From: Bradyrhizobium sp. NAS80.1
GTDB lineage: Bacteria; Pseudomonadota; Alphaproteobacteria; Rhizobiales; Xanthobacteraceae
Direction: 5' to 3'
Assembly: GCF_001908205.1 (NCBI RefSeq)
Contig: NZ_LGHL01000043.1
Coordinates: 1-58,764, forward strand
DNA length: 58,764 bases
Shown here: one piece after another, positions 34,114 through 43,856 of the stretch
Layout: each line of letters opens with the position of its first letter
How positions within the stretch are numbered: the stretch's first letter is position 1
Program-made: the position numbers and the translations under genes
Notes under the pieces: model-generated
The model's database searches: none
Seen by the model: the letters and a program-made list of their open reading frames with translations, nothing else
What the model was told of the DNA's origin: nothing

Positions 34114-35358
34114 ATGCTGAAACACTTGCTCCTTGAAGTCATTGGTCACGTATCCGGTCTCAGCGATGCGCAGCTTGAACAGATTGAGCGGTCATTGCCG
34201 GCAACCAAAGCGTTGATCGATCTTCTCAATCAGGCACATCCAATCATCGAACAGGCGGAAACGCTGTATAATGAAGCGCAGCCGCTGATCGCTCAAGCCA
34301 AGAAAGAGTGGGAAGCCGTCGGCCCTGCAGTGCAAATCTTGATCGAAGTCATCTCACATCATCTCAACACAGGCAGGTCGCCAGTGGAGGCCGCTGAGAC
34401 CGTGCGCGCGGCGCTCGGCGGATCAACGCAGAATGTCGTACAAGGTGGCCGGATGGACCCGGGAATGAACCGCGTGACCGTGTTTGGTGGGACTGGGTTT
34501 GTTGGTCGTCGCATCGTGCGCCATTTGAGCGACTCCGCCGTGACGGTGCGCATAGCCTCGAGGCATCCCGCGCGGGCCGAGGGCGACAATGTGGAACAGG
34601 TCATCGCTGATGCACATGACGAGCGCTCCGTAGAGGCCGCCGTTATGGGGGCCGACGGCGTTATCAACGCGATCAGTCTTTACACCGAACATGGAGGCGA
34701 CACATTTCATTCGGTGCACGTCGAAGCGGCCGCTAGGATTGCAAGAGTCGCGCGGCACACCAATATCAAACGGTTTGTGCACCTTTCAGGAATAGGCGCG
34801 GACCCCGCATCGTCTTCACCCTATATTCGCAGCCGCGGCGAAGGCGAGGCGGCCGTGCAAGCGACGTTTCCTGGCGCAGTCGTTATCCGCTCTGCGGTGA
34901 TGTTCGCGCCGGACGACGTCTTTCTCACGACAATTCTTGGATTGCTTCGGACTTTGCCGGCTTATCCGCTGTTCGGCGACGGCAGGACAAGGCTTCAGCC
35001 GGTACATGTGGACGACGTCGCTGCGGCAATCGCGAAAGTCCTGCTGCAAACGCAAAGACCGTATCCGGTCTACGAACTGGCCGGCTCGCGCGTTTACTCA
35101 TATGAGGAGCTGTTGCGGACCATTGCACGCACAGCTGGATTGCGGCCAATGCTCGTGCGAATACCCTTTGCTTTCTGGAATGCCGCCGCTGGCCTTGCTG
35201 AAATCCTGCCGCACCCGCGGCTCACGCGCAATCAGGTTGAGCTTATGCAGATCGACACGACGGCCTCGGGCAGCCGGCCGGGATTTGGTCTACTCGGAAT
35301 TTCGCCGCGATCGCTCGAAGAAGAACTCAAAGCATTGCTCAAGCAAGCAAGGCCGTGA
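34114..35358 (+). CDS. NDUFA9-like SDR protein with an N-terminal helical domain
   Basis: This 414-residue protein has two parts. Residues 1-110 are a helical, charged region with ALIDLLNQAHPIIEQAETLY and no known domain that I can see. Residues 117-414 are an atypical SDR: VTVFGGTGFVGRRIVRHLSD, then GADGVINAISLYTE, KRFVHLSGIGADP, and SPYIRSRGEGEAAVQA. The last part resembles complex-I NDUFA9/NAD(P)H-binding proteins. Function is probably NAD(P)-binding and possibly quinone- or lipid-related. It has no operon partners; start at the ATG 34114 lacks a strong ribosome-binding site. Confidence 0.78.
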   Translation: MLKHLLLEVIGHVSGLSDAQLEQIERSLPATKALIDLLNQAHPIIEQAETLYNEAQPLIAQAKKEWEAVGPAVQILIEVISHHLNTGRSPVEAAETVRAALGGSTQNVVQGGRMDPGMNRVTVFGGTGFVGRRIVRHLSDSAVTVRIASRHPARAEGDNVEQVIADAHDERSVEAAVMGADGVINAISLYTEHGGDTFHSVHVEAAARIARVARHTNIKRFVHLSGIGADPASSSPYIRSRGEGEAAVQATFPGAVVIRSAVMFAPDDVFLTTILGLLRTLPAYPLFGDGRTRLQPVHVDDVAAAIAKVLLQTQRPYPVYELAGSRVYSYEELLRTIARTAGLRPMLVRIPFAFWNAAAGLAEILPHPRLTRNQVELMQIDTTASGSRPGFGLLGISPRSLEEELKALLKQARP

Positions 35359-35490
35359 ACCCATAGATCTGCCGGGCGGAGGGCTCGCCAGAGTCCACCA
35401 CCAATAGCGACCGAATTCTGCAGCGCAGCTAAATGACGCGATAGGCGAGCCTGGCCCTCAATCAGGAGGGTTGGCGATTCGAAGTCCTGT

Positions 35491-35741
35491 TCAGTGACGC
35501 CTGACGCTGGCGGTGCGATTTCCGCGATGCCGCCGTAGCGATCTATGCGGTCCCGACGCGTAGCCGAGCGGTGGCTGGGAGGCCATCGCCCGCGAGTATC
35601 CGCGGCCATCGTTTGAATAGATGGAGAAGGTCGGGTCCGCGGCTGCGGCCGCGGCGGGCTCCGAGACCGCCTGCCATGCCGAGGTGTCGCAAGGAGCGCG
35701 GAAAGAACGAGCGTCGCGCTCAAACTTTTGAAGCCGGTCAT
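35491..35741 (-). pseudogene. Small secreted protein, frameshifted
   Basis: The ATG at 35741 opens MTGFKSLSATLVLSALLATP, a clean signal peptide. Shortly after, the frame breaks (near 35683), and SAWQAVSEPAAAAAADPTFS with SRAMASQPPLGYAS continues in another frame to 35491. This resembles a family of small secreted proteins (signal peptide, then SEP and MASQP) I know from Bradyrhizobium. A single missing base explains it. It could be a sequencing indel. Confidence 0.55.
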
Positions 35742-36657
35742 GCTGTTCTCTTGCAACTAGCGCGCACCCCATGTGTGTGCTGCCCATTGGCATAACTGAC
35801 AGTTAGGCGTTGGCATTCCCTCGCGCAGGGGTGGCGCAATCACGCTTCGGCGAGCGGCGGTCTAGCCCACGCAAACGCGCCGGTATTGCCCGCGCTCAGA
35901 CACCTTTGTCGGTATTTTTTTTGAGGGTCGTTTTGGCCATCAGGCCACTTCATCCGCTAAGGCGCGATGATTTCACGATGAATCGCCATCGCGTATTGGG
36001 TTGCGGTCCGCAACATGATCCTTGTGGAAGCCGCACACTTTTCTGGATGATGCTTTAGGCTATCCCGCTTACGCGCCGTTGCTTCGAGGATGAGAAACTC
36101 AAGGTCGTCCTGGAGAACTTACGGCCACCGCGCCAGGTTGCAGCGAAGTCGACGCGGCTGAGGTACAGCGGCACACCCTGGGCGGCTGCTGCTCTGCTTC
36201 GGCGAGGATCGTACATAACCGTCCCAGCGTCAGACTGGGACGGTGAGCAAGTTACAAAAGTGGATGCGGGGAAGCGCAACCACCGATACCGAGATTCTGT
36301 TCAGGTTGCGATCTGGGCGAGAGCGACGACTGCGTCCCGAACGTAGCATCGATAGGCCGACAATCAAGGACGGCACCGCGCCGAACATTAGCGCTTGCGA
36401 TCTTCGTCGAACGAGGCAGGTTGGAAGGCTCCCGCAACGGTAGGACGCTGTTCACTCACGTCTCCGCTGTCCTTCTGGCCAGCGTAAACACTCCGTTTCT
36501 TGCTCTATAATCTAAATCTACCGAACGGTCGCCTCACGATAAGCCTGTACCTCGAGCTGCGGAGTAGAATCACCCATTCAAGAAACCTGCTGATTCAGCC
36601 ATCGACTCGCCGCGATTTACTCTTCGCTTTGAGGGGGCCGTCCAATCAAAAGCCTAA
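35742..36657. other. 916-bp gene-poor stretch
   Basis: No convincing gene. Short frames on both strands have no recognisable product. It contains one perfect 10-bp hairpin (36218-36244) listed separately. The right end should have contained the 5' part of the truncated binding-protein gene at 36658, but I see no residual signal sequence. Confidence 0.45.
36218..36244. repeat. Perfect 10-bp inverted repeat with 7-base loop
   Basis: ACCGTCCCAG at 36218-36227 and CTGGGACGGT at 36235-36244. There is no following T-run, so it is not clearly a rho-independent terminator; it could be an operator or a mobile-element end. Confidence 0.5.
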
Positions 36658-37689
36658 ATGCTTTGCCGCAAGCCCAAGCTCGCCGCCGGCCGCAAGGTCA
36701 CCCTGATCTCCCTCGACAACGCATTGAGTCCGCCCGAAGCGCTTGAGCAAACGCGAAAGCTCGTCGAGTCCGAAGAGGTCTTCGCCATCGTCGGATCGCC
36801 CGGGACACCGACCAACGTTGCCATTCAAAAGTATCTGAATTCCAAGGGCGTACCTAATCTCTTCCTGACTTCAGGCGCCGAACGGTTCAACGATCCGAAG
36901 ACTTTTCCTTGGATCGTCCCATTTTACCCAATCTATGCTGCCCAGGGAGCGTTGTTCGCGAAGCACATCTTACTAGAGCGGTCTTCGCTGAAAATTGCCG
37001 TCCAATATGAGAATGACGACCTCGGTCGTGACTATGTGAAGGGCTTAAAGCAGGGCCTCGGCGACAAGGCATCCAGCATGATCGTCAAGGAGCTGAGCCA
37101 CGAGCTCTCCGATCCAACTATCGACGCACAGATTGTCGATTTCAAAGCTTCCGGAGCTGACGTGCTGATCCAATTCACGCAGTCCAAGTTCGCCGCACAA
37201 GGCATTCGCGCTGCTGCAGGTCTGGATTGGCACCCGATGCACATTGTGGCCTCCAATGCAGGCTCGATCGGAACGACATTCATTCCGGCCGGCATCGAGG
37301 CTTCCAAGTGCGTGATCACGGCGATCTGGGAGCGCAATCCCGCTGATCCGACCCAAGCTGATCATCCTGCGGTGAAGGACTTCAAAGCTTTCGCGACCAA
37401 ATACATGCCAAATCTTGACCTCAACAACGCGGCGGCGCTCCCCGGTTACAACAATGCGTACATGATCGAACAGGTGCTTAAGCGCTGCGGAAATGAACTG
37501 GTTCGCGACAATTTGTTGAAGCAGTCGACCACTCTCAGCGGCATAGTTCCGCCAATGTTCATTGACGGGATCCAAGTATCGAACTCACCGACCGACTATC
37601 GCGCGATTCACCACCTGCAGCTCACGCAATTCGACGGTTCAACTCTCGCGCCAACAGGAAGCCCCGAACTCTTGGACAACCTGGGTTAG
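36658..37689 (+). pseudogene. N-terminally truncated Liv-type ABC substrate-binding protein
   Basis: The 343 residues align with the type I periplasmic-binding family from about residue 70 on: KVTLISLDNALSPPEALEQT, then FAIVGSPGTPTNVAIQKYLN, NDPKTFPWIVPFYPIYAAQG and KIAVQYENDDLGRDYVKGLK. The signal peptide and first strand-helix unit are missing, so the protein would stay in the cytoplasm. There are no transport genes nearby. The remaining part is otherwise intact. No plausible upstream exon is in frame. Confidence 0.75.
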
Positions 37690-37981
37690 CGCCTAACGGG
37701 GCTATATTCTGGTCTCTGTTTCAAACGTCTATGCGAGGATCGGACCTGCGATAGCTAGGAATTTCCGCCTCGCTGCGAGGGTAATTGTGTTGGATACAGC
37801 ACCAAGAAAGTTGAACACCTTACGTCCACCTCCATCCGGATGTGCGTCGCGAGGCCGAGGCTCTTAGAAAGCGGCTGGATTTGCTGCTGTGCTGACTTTC
37901 TGACCAGACACGAATTTCCTATTAGGGCACACAGCTGGCAGAGCTGAAGCGCAAACAAGTTTAAACGCATATTGGGACGGC

Positions 37982-38179
37982 TTAACCCTTTCTTTTGGCC
38001 TTGCGTTTCTCAAGCCAGTCCCTCGCCGCTTGCTCCAGGATCTCGGAAGCGGTGGTGTCGTCCTCAACAGCTGCCAGCTTGAGTGCCTTAATCACTTCTG
38101 CCGACATTGACGCGAAGAAGTTACGCTTTCCTCCGGTTGCTGGTTTGCTTTCCTTCGGGGTTCTTCGTCCGTCAGACAT
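37982..38179 (-). CDS. Small ribbon-helix-helix-like DNA-binding protein, 65 aa
   Basis: The 65 residues have a basic N-terminal tail, then RNFFASMSAEVIKALKLAAV and a second helix TTASEILEQAARDWLEKRKA. One beta strand followed by two helices is the ParG/CopG ribbon-helix-helix pattern of small repressors and partition or antitoxin proteins. The ATG at 38179 follows CCGGAGAACGC. A 10-bp-arm palindrome lies 93 bp upstream and would suit autoregulation. I see no toxin or ParA gene next to it, so the role is open. Confidence 0.65.
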   Translation of the reverse strand: MSDGRRTPKESKPATGGKRNFFASMSAEVIKALKLAAVEDDTTASEILEQAARDWLEKRKAKRKG

Positions 38180-38271
38180 GCGTTCTCCGGGCGTGGCTCG
38201 TCGAGTGCGCTGCGAATCTCCAGCCGATTGATCCTACGAGCGTTTTTACAAATGGCCATAGACCGCTCGAT

Positions 38272-38301
38272 ACATATGTACATGTACATAGGTACATATG
38301 T
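38272..38301. promoter_or_regulatory. Palindromic operator-like site built of GTACAT motifs
   Basis: Perfect arms ACATATGTAC (38272-38281) and GTACATATGT (38292-38301) flank ATGTACATAG, itself a GTACAT repeat. This is typical of ribbon-helix-helix operators. It lies upstream of the small RHH gene on the minus strand. Confidence 0.6.
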
Positions 38302-38320
38302 CCCTATTGACATCGCCTAG

Positions 38321-38989
38321 CGTTCCTGCTCATTCATTGCCTCGCATCCCGAGGGCTGCGTCCTTCATCTTGGATGCGGGCTTGATACGCGTGTCTTCCG
38401 TATCGATCCGTCACCGAGCGTGCGCTGGTTCGACGTTGATTACCCGGAGGTCATTGCTCTCCGGCAGCGCCTTTATCCGGCCCGCTTCGGCTGCGAACTC
38501 GTCAGCTCGTCCGTTGTCGACCCGGCCTGGCTCGAACGGGTGCCAGCGGATCGACCGGTCTTGGTCGTGGCCGAAGGGCTCGTCATGTATCTCCGGAAGG
38601 ACGAAGTGCAGCGCCTTTTCAGCGCCATTGTCGAGCGATTTCCCGCTGGCGAAATGGCGTTCGATGCCTTCAGCCGGCTTGGCGTCTGGTTCGTCCAGCG
38701 ACAGCCCTCGGTACAGGCGACGGGCGCGACGCTTCACTGGAGTATCGACGATCCCCATGATGTGGAAAGACTGGTGCCGCGACTGAAGTTCGTCGCGGAA
38801 GTGCCCGCCTATGATCGATCCTATCTAGATCGCTTTTCCTTCCCGGGCCGCATGAGCATCAAAGCCATGCTGGCGATTCCGACATTGCGGCGGCTGGGTC
38901 GCTTCCTGCGGTATCGTTTCCAGGAAAGCACTCGCGGACCAGGGCGATGCGGCATGCAAAAGCTCAATCTTGAACAGCCACAAGAGTAA
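38321..38989 (+). pseudogene. Truncated SAM-dependent methyltransferase (TcmP/leucine carboxyl methyltransferase family)
   Basis: The open frame begins just after a TAG at 38318. Homology begins with PEGCVLHLGCGLDTRVFRID, the SAM-binding motif I, followed by WFDVDYPEVIALRQRLYP and VVAEGLVMYLRKDEVQRLF. This is the C-terminal two thirds of the TcmP-type O-methyltransferase family; about 75 N-terminal residues are absent, and only a GTG at 38420 could serve as start, which would leave out motif I. The break lies 20 bp from the palindrome at 38272-38301, a possible recombination joint. Confidence 0.7.
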
Positions 38990-39056
38990 ATGAACGGCGG
39001 GCGGGCTGCGATCTGCAGACTGTCAATTGGCCTGCTCAATGCTAGGTAGAAGGCGC

Positions 39057-39593
39057 ATGAATCATACAGGCGAAATACTCATTCTGACCGGGCCTCCCGG
39101 TTCCGGAAAAACCACGACGGCGCAGGCGCTCGCCAGAGAGCCCGGATCGTCGAAGGTCCATCTTCATTCCGACGACTTCTGGCATTTCATCAAGAATGGA
39201 GCGATCCAGCCCTATCTGCCGGAAGCTCATGACCAGAACACCGTTGTTGTCGATGTGCTAGCGCAGGCCGCCGAAGGCTATGCCAGCGGCGGCTATTTTG
39301 TCATCGTGGACGGCATTGTCGGACCGTGGTTCCTCGCTCCGTTCAGGAAAATCTCTGTACCAGTTCACTACGTGGTTCTCCGCCCACCTCTCGCTGTGGC
39401 CATCCGCCGCTGCCAAGAGCGCGGCGGGGACACGTTGACTGATCCCGGTCCAATCACGGAACTCCACAAGCAACTCTCATCGCTAGGTCAACTTGAGCGG
39501 CATGCCCTGCCGATAGATACGCATACTCGGGAGGAAACTCTTTCCGTGGTTATCGAGGCTGTGCGGAGCGGGAGTTGCCGCCTGACTGAATGA
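39057..39593 (+). CDS. P-loop kinase-like ATPase, 178 aa
   Basis: This 178-residue protein has a clear Walker A (ILTGPPGSGKTTTAQALA), a following HLHSDDFWHFIK that is typical of small nucleoside/gluconate-like kinases and zeta-type P-loop proteins, and later VHYVVLRPPLAVAIRRCQER with a lid-like Arg region. The ATG at 39057 follows TAGAAGGCGC. It may phosphorylate a small molecule; there is no neighbour to tell which. Its codon use is similar to flanking DNA. Confidence 0.72.
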   Translation: MNHTGEILILTGPPGSGKTTTAQALAREPGSSKVHLHSDDFWHFIKNGAIQPYLPEAHDQNTVVVDVLAQAAEGYASGGYFVIVDGIVGPWFLAPFRKISVPVHYVVLRPPLAVAIRRCQERGGDTLTDPGPITELHKQLSSLGQLERHALPIDTHTREETLSVVIEAVRSGSCRLTE

Positions 39594-39604
39594 GATAGAA
39601 GGAA

Positions 39605-39776
39605 TGACTTTGCTTGTCGCAAGGCGATCCACCTTTGCGACCGGCTGAAAGACCACGTCGCGCGTCAGGATCCGCCGGCCGGGGTTTCTCCGGAGGTCGC
39701 CGCGGACGCAATCGCCGAGATCCTGGATTCGATCGGAGACACATGCCCTGAGTGCCCGCCAGAGGACTTCGTCTAA
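39605..39776 (+). pseudogene. Remnant of a small protein ending DTCPECPPEDFV
   Basis: In frame to the stop at 39774-39776, the sequence reads LCDRLKDHVARQDPPAG, VSPEVAADAIAEILDSIGDT and CPECPPEDFV. The only ATG (39604) starts in a different frame, so the gene lacks a proper beginning or is frameshifted. The last 18 codons are almost identical to those of another small gene at 52800-52952. Contains a CPEC motif which might bind metal. Confidence 0.5.
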
Positions 39777-39824
39777 CGCCGCGACGAGTCGGCCACGAAC
39801 GTCTATAATTTGAGGATGGCCTAT

Positions 39825-41279
39825 TCAGGCCTTTTCGCGCTTGAGCACGCGCCCTGGGCGCTCCCCGGTTGACCTCTGGCCGTTCCATACGATGGCACCG
39901 TTGACCATGACCGTCTTGATGCCATCGGACAGGGCGATCGGTTTGTCGAATGTCGCACGGTCGATCACCGTGTCGGCATCGAACAGCGTGAGATCGGCAT
40001 AGGCCCCTGCCCTGATGACACCGCGATCCCTGAGGCCGAACTCGCGAGCAGTCAGACCTGTCATCTTGTGAACGGCGGTCTCCAGGGAGAATAACCCGAG
40101 ATCGCGGCTGTAATGGCCGAGCACGCGCGGAAACGTGCCCCAGAGACGCGGATGCGGCTGCTCGTCATGCGGAAGGCCATCCGAGCCGATCATGGTTGGC
40201 GCGAACTTCAGGATGCGCTGCACATCGCTTTCATCCATCCGGAAGTAGACTGCTCCGGCCGGCTGCAGGCGCGCGACCGCTTCCTCCAGATCGCATCCCA
40301 GCTCTTCCATGATGTCCGCAAGGTCGCGGCCCGCGCAGGATGGCATTGCCTTCGACCAGGTGACGATCGTCTTGGGCGAATTGGCGGCGTTCGGCGCGGT
40401 CAGAATCGTAGACGATGCCGCGTAAGGATAGCAGTCGAGGCAAACATGCTGCTCGTGCATCTGCTTTTCGATATGACACAATGTCTCTACCGATCGGCCA
40501 TGGTTTTTGACGCCCGCGAGCTTGTGATGCGAAATCAGCACCTGCGCGCCGACCTCGCGCCCGATTTCGAAGGTTTCATTGAGCGATTCCATCGAATGGT
40601 CGGCTTCGTCCCGCATATGGGTGCAATAAAGTCCGTCGAAATCCTTGAGCGGGCGGCAGACCTCGATAACCTCGCGCGTCGTCGCCGCCTGTGCAGGCCG
40701 ATAGGCAAGTCCGGTGGAGACGCCAAAGGCACCGGCCTCCATCGCTTCCACCACATGCCCACGCATGACTGCGATCTCGGCATCCGTCGCTTCCCGGCCA
40801 AGATCATCCATCGCAATGGCACGCAATGTCGTGTGTCCGACCAGCATCACGCAATTGGTGGCGGGCGGTGTTTGCCGCAATGCCTTCAGATAGTCGGCAA
40901 AGCTCCTGTACCGATACCACTCGCCGCTGGCATCCAGAAGATCGAGAGGCGGCGTGACTGGCATCTTCACCGCATTGGGCATTGGCGCGAGCGAAATGCC
41001 GCAATTGCCGGCCACCACGGTGGTAACGCCCTGGCTGACCTTCGGCGTCATGTCGCCGGCGGAAAGCAGCATACGATCGTCGTGCGTATGCGAGTCGATG
41101 AAGCCCGGCGCGACGACCAGCCCGGTGGCGTCGATTTCGCTTGCTGCCTTCGCATCGCCAAGGTCGCCGACGAGGTCGATGCGATCACCCGCAATAGCAA
41201 TGTCGCCACCGAAACGCTGCCGACCGGTGCCGTCGACAATGGTCGCGTTGCGGATGATCACATCAAATGTGGATGGCAT
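39825..41279 (-). CDS. N-acyl-D-amino-acid deacylase (D-aminoacylase family)
   Basis: This 484-residue amidohydrolase starts at the ATG at 41279 (MPSTFDVIIRNATIVDG). It has the metal motif GFIDSHTHDDRMLL, GVTTVVAGNCGISLAP and a middle ISHHKLAG. The C-terminal beta-sandwich has ADLTLFDADTVID. The family removes the acyl group from N-acyl-D-amino acids. It is the last gene of a nine-gene operon that also encodes a peptide-type ABC importer and D-amino-acid dehydrogenase. So imported N-acyl-D-amino acids or D-peptides would be deacylated here. Gap to the previous stop is 11 bp. Confidence 0.88.
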   Translation of the reverse strand: MPSTFDVIIRNATIVDGTGRQRFGGDIAIAGDRIDLVGDLGDAKAASEIDATGLVVAPGFIDSHTHDDRMLLSAGDMTPKVSQGVTTVVAGNCGISLAPMPNAVKMPVTPPLDLLDASGEWYRYRSFADYLKALRQTPPATNCVMLVGHTTLRAIAMDDLGREATDAEIAVMRGHVVEAMEAGAFGVSTGLAYRPAQAATTREVIEVCRPLKDFDGLYCTHMRDEADHSMESLNETFEIGREVGAQVLISHHKLAGVKNHGRSVETLCHIEKQMHEQHVCLDCYPYAASSTILTAPNAANSPKTIVTWSKAMPSCAGRDLADIMEELGCDLEEAVARLQPAGAVYFRMDESDVQRILKFAPTMIGSDGLPHDEQPHPRLWGTFPRVLGHYSRDLGLFSLETAVHKMTGLTAREFGLRDRGVIRAGAYADLTLFDADTVIDRATFDKPIALSDGIKTVMVNGAIVWNGQRSTGERPGRVLKREKA

Positions 41280-41290
41280 CAGGGGCGTCC

Positions 41291-42943
41291 TTACTGAATG
41301 GGACCGAACTTCTGGAAATCCCAATGCCGCCCGGGCGCGGCATCGAGCAGGGCTTGCGTGTAAGCCTGTCGCGGAGCGGTCAAGATTTCGGCGGCGGGGC
41401 CGAACTCGACCATGCGGCCCTGCCGCATCACCATGATGGTGTCGCAGATTTGGGCTGCGACACGCAGGTCATGCGTGATGAACAACACGCCGACGCTGGT
41501 CTTCATGCGGATATCATCGAGAAGGGCGAGCACCTGCGCCTGCACTGAAACATCGAGCGCCGACACTGCTTCATCGGCAATCAGGACATCCGGCTCCGGC
41601 GCCAGGGCGCGAGCAATGCAGATGCGCTGGCGTTGCCCGCCGGAGAACTGGTGCGGGAAGCGCTCCAGCGCATCGGCAGGCAAGCCGACGAGATGCATCA
41701 GGTCCCGCGCACGCTGGCACGCAGTCTTGTGCGGCGTGCCGAAATTGATCAATCCTTCGATGATGGACTCGCCCACACTCACACGTGGATTGAGCGAGCG
41801 GAAAGGATCCTGAAACACCATCTGCACGCGCTTGCGCATCTGATGCAGAGCCTGGCCGCGAACGGTGGCCATGTTCTCGCCGCAGATGGTGATTTCGCGG
41901 GCGCTGGGATCCTGAAGGCGCACGATGCAGCGCGCCACCGTCGATTTGCCCGAACCGGACTCCCCCACCACGGCGAGTATCTCGCCCTTGCGCAAGGTCA
42001 GATCGATATCGGCCGCGGCATGAACGACATGCTCCTTCTTCCAGAAGCGGCGCTGATCATAGGTCTTGCTGAGGCCCGATACCGCCAGCACGATCTCATT
42101 GTCGTTTGGCTCGCGCGGTTCCGGCTGCAGGCTCGGCACGGAGGAAATCAACATGCGCGTATAGCGCTCCCGGGGAGCAGACAATATCTGCTCGCGGGAG
42201 CCAACCTCCACCACTTCGCCGCGGTTCATCACCACCACCCGGTCGGCAATATCGGCGACGACGCCGAAATCGTGAGTGATGAATAGGACCGCGGTATTGT
42301 GCTTTTCCTGCAGTTCCCGGATCAGAAGCAGGATCTGCTTTTGCGTGGTCACATCGAGCGCCGTAGTCGGCTCATCGGCGATCAGCAATTTCGGCTCCAG
42401 GATAAGCGCAATGCAGATGACCACACGCTGGCGCTGGCCGCCGGAAAGCTGATGCGGATAGGAATTGTAGATCCGTTTCGGGTCGGGAAGGTGCACGGCT
42501 TCCAGCATGGCGAGAACGCGCTCACGGCGCTCGCGCTTGCTCTGGTTCTTGTGGATGCTCAGCACTTCCTCGATCTGCTTGCCGACGGTTTCCACCGGGT
42601 TCAGCGCGCTCATCGGCTCCTGGAAGATCATGGCCATGGTGCTGGCTCGCAGCGCCCGCAGCCGCTCCGGCCCAGCCTGCAGCACGTTCTCGCCTTCCAG
42701 CAGGATTTCACCACCGCTGCAGGCAAGCTCGTTGGGTGACAGCAAGCCCATGACGGCGAAGGATGTAACCGACTTGCCCGAGCCGGATTCGCCCACCACG
42801 CAGACGGTTTCGCCGGGACGGACGGCGAAGCTGACGCAGCGGACGACGCCGATGGAATTGTCGCCGACCAGGCTGACCGAAAGATCGCGCACCTCCAGAA
42901 CGGGCGATACCCCATGCGCTTCCGCTTTGTGCAAGTTGCTCAT
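41291..42943 (-). CDS. Peptide-type ABC transporter ATPase, DppD-DppF fusion
   Basis: The 550 residues contain two full ABC ATPase domains. The first has Walker A GESGSGKSV, signature QLSGGQRQRVVICIAL and Walker B LLIADEPTTALD; the second has GESGSGKST, FSGGQRQRICIARAL and VLIADEAVSALD. Such tandem ATPases energise dipeptide/oligopeptide or nickel importers. The second Walker B has Ala-Val-Ser where most have Pro-Thr-Ser, a common variant. Gene overlaps dppC by 4 bp. The rest of the importer is encoded upstream on the same strand. Confidence 0.9.
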   Translation of the reverse strand: MSNLHKAEAHGVSPVLEVRDLSVSLVGDNSIGVVRCVSFAVRPGETVCVVGESGSGKSVTSFAVMGLLSPNELACSGGEILLEGENVLQAGPERLRALRASTMAMIFQEPMSALNPVETVGKQIEEVLSIHKNQSKRERRERVLAMLEAVHLPDPKRIYNSYPHQLSGGQRQRVVICIALILEPKLLIADEPTTALDVTTQKQILLLIRELQEKHNTAVLFITHDFGVVADIADRVVVMNRGEVVEVGSREQILSAPRERYTRMLISSVPSLQPEPREPNDNEIVLAVSGLSKTYDQRRFWKKEHVVHAAADIDLTLRKGEILAVVGESGSGKSTVARCIVRLQDPSAREITICGENMATVRGQALHQMRKRVQMVFQDPFRSLNPRVSVGESIIEGLINFGTPHKTACQRARDLMHLVGLPADALERFPHQFSGGQRQRICIARALAPEPDVLIADEAVSALDVSVQAQVLALLDDIRMKTSVGVLFITHDLRVAAQICDTIMVMRQGRMVEFGPAAEILTAPRQAYTQALLDAAPGRHWDFQKFGPIQ

Positions 42944-43848
42944 GTTCGTTTCGCCATTTTGGGGTCAAGCAGATCGCGGAGCACATCGCCGATGATGTTG
43001 GAGCTCAGAAGCGTCAGCGCGAGCACGATACCGGGGTAAAGGACGAGGCCGGGATAGAGCTGAAAATAGGTGCGCCCATCGGCCATCATGTTGCCCCATG
43101 ATGGGATCTCGCTCGGCAGCCCTGCGCCGAGGAAGCTGAGCGTGGCTTCCGTCAGGATGGCCGAGGCGAAGATGAACGTGCCCTGCACGATCAGCGGCGC
43201 AACCGTGTTGGGCACCATATGCCGAGTTAGCATCCGCCACATGGGCGTGCCGAGCAAGATAGCGGCCTCGACATAGGCTTCGGAGCGCACATTGAGAATG
43301 ACGCTGCGCACCAACCGCACGACGCGCGGAATTTCCGGAACGATTATGGCGACCAGAACTGTGACAAGCGTCGCACCCGTCAGGGAGACGAGCGCAATGG
43401 CCAGAAGGATGCTCGGAATGGCCATGACACCATCCATCACCCGCATCACGACGGCATCGACGCGCGGGAAATAACCGGCAAAAACGCCAATCACCAGCCC
43501 AAGCAGCACGCTGGCAAACGTGGCGCCGAGACCGACGATCAGCGAAACCCGCGCGCCATGCAGCAGACGCGAATAGACGTCACGGCCGAAAGCATCCGAG
43601 CCAAACCAGTGCACAGCCGAACTGGATGCGAAGCGGGAACCGGGATCGATAGCGATCGGATCGGTTGTCCCCAGCCATGGCGCAAAGATTGCCAGAAAGA
43701 CGACCAGCGCCAGCACCACGAAGGCCACCAGAACGGGAAGGCTGCGCGCCGAGCGCAGAAGCCGACGCGCGAAAGAGGGTTTCGCCGATCGCGGCTCGTC
43801 CGACGATGGGGTTGAGAGAATGTTCCTGTCTGCAGGCGATGTCGACAT
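42940..43848 (-). CDS. Peptide-type ABC transporter permease DppC
   Basis: This 302-residue permease starts at the ATG at 43848 after GAGGGGCACC; the in-frame TTG at 43860 is less likely. It has a hydrophilic N-terminus, an OppC_N region, and the binding-protein-dependent transport domain with LLGTPMWRMLTRHMVPNTVA (EAA loop). About six membrane helices. Pairs with DppB, encoded 8 bp upstream. Confidence 0.9.
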   Translation of the reverse strand: MSTSPADRNILSTPSSDEPRSAKPSFARRLLRSARSLPVLVAFVVLALVVFLAIFAPWLGTTDPIAIDPGSRFASSSAVHWFGSDAFGRDVYSRLLHGARVSLIVGLGATFASVLLGLVIGVFAGYFPRVDAVVMRVMDGVMAIPSILLAIALVSLTGATLVTVLVAIIVPEIPRVVRLVRSVILNVRSEAYVEAAILLGTPMWRMLTRHMVPNTVAPLIVQGTFIFASAILTEATLSFLGAGLPSEIPSWGNMMADGRTYFQLYPGLVLYPGIVLALTLLSSNIIGDVLRDLLDPKMAKRT

Positions 43849-43856
43849 GGTGCCCC

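Noticed and set aside
37982..38301. Complete toxin-antitoxin or partition locus
   Set aside because: Only the RHH-like protein and a palindrome are visible; no toxin or ParA gene is adjacent.
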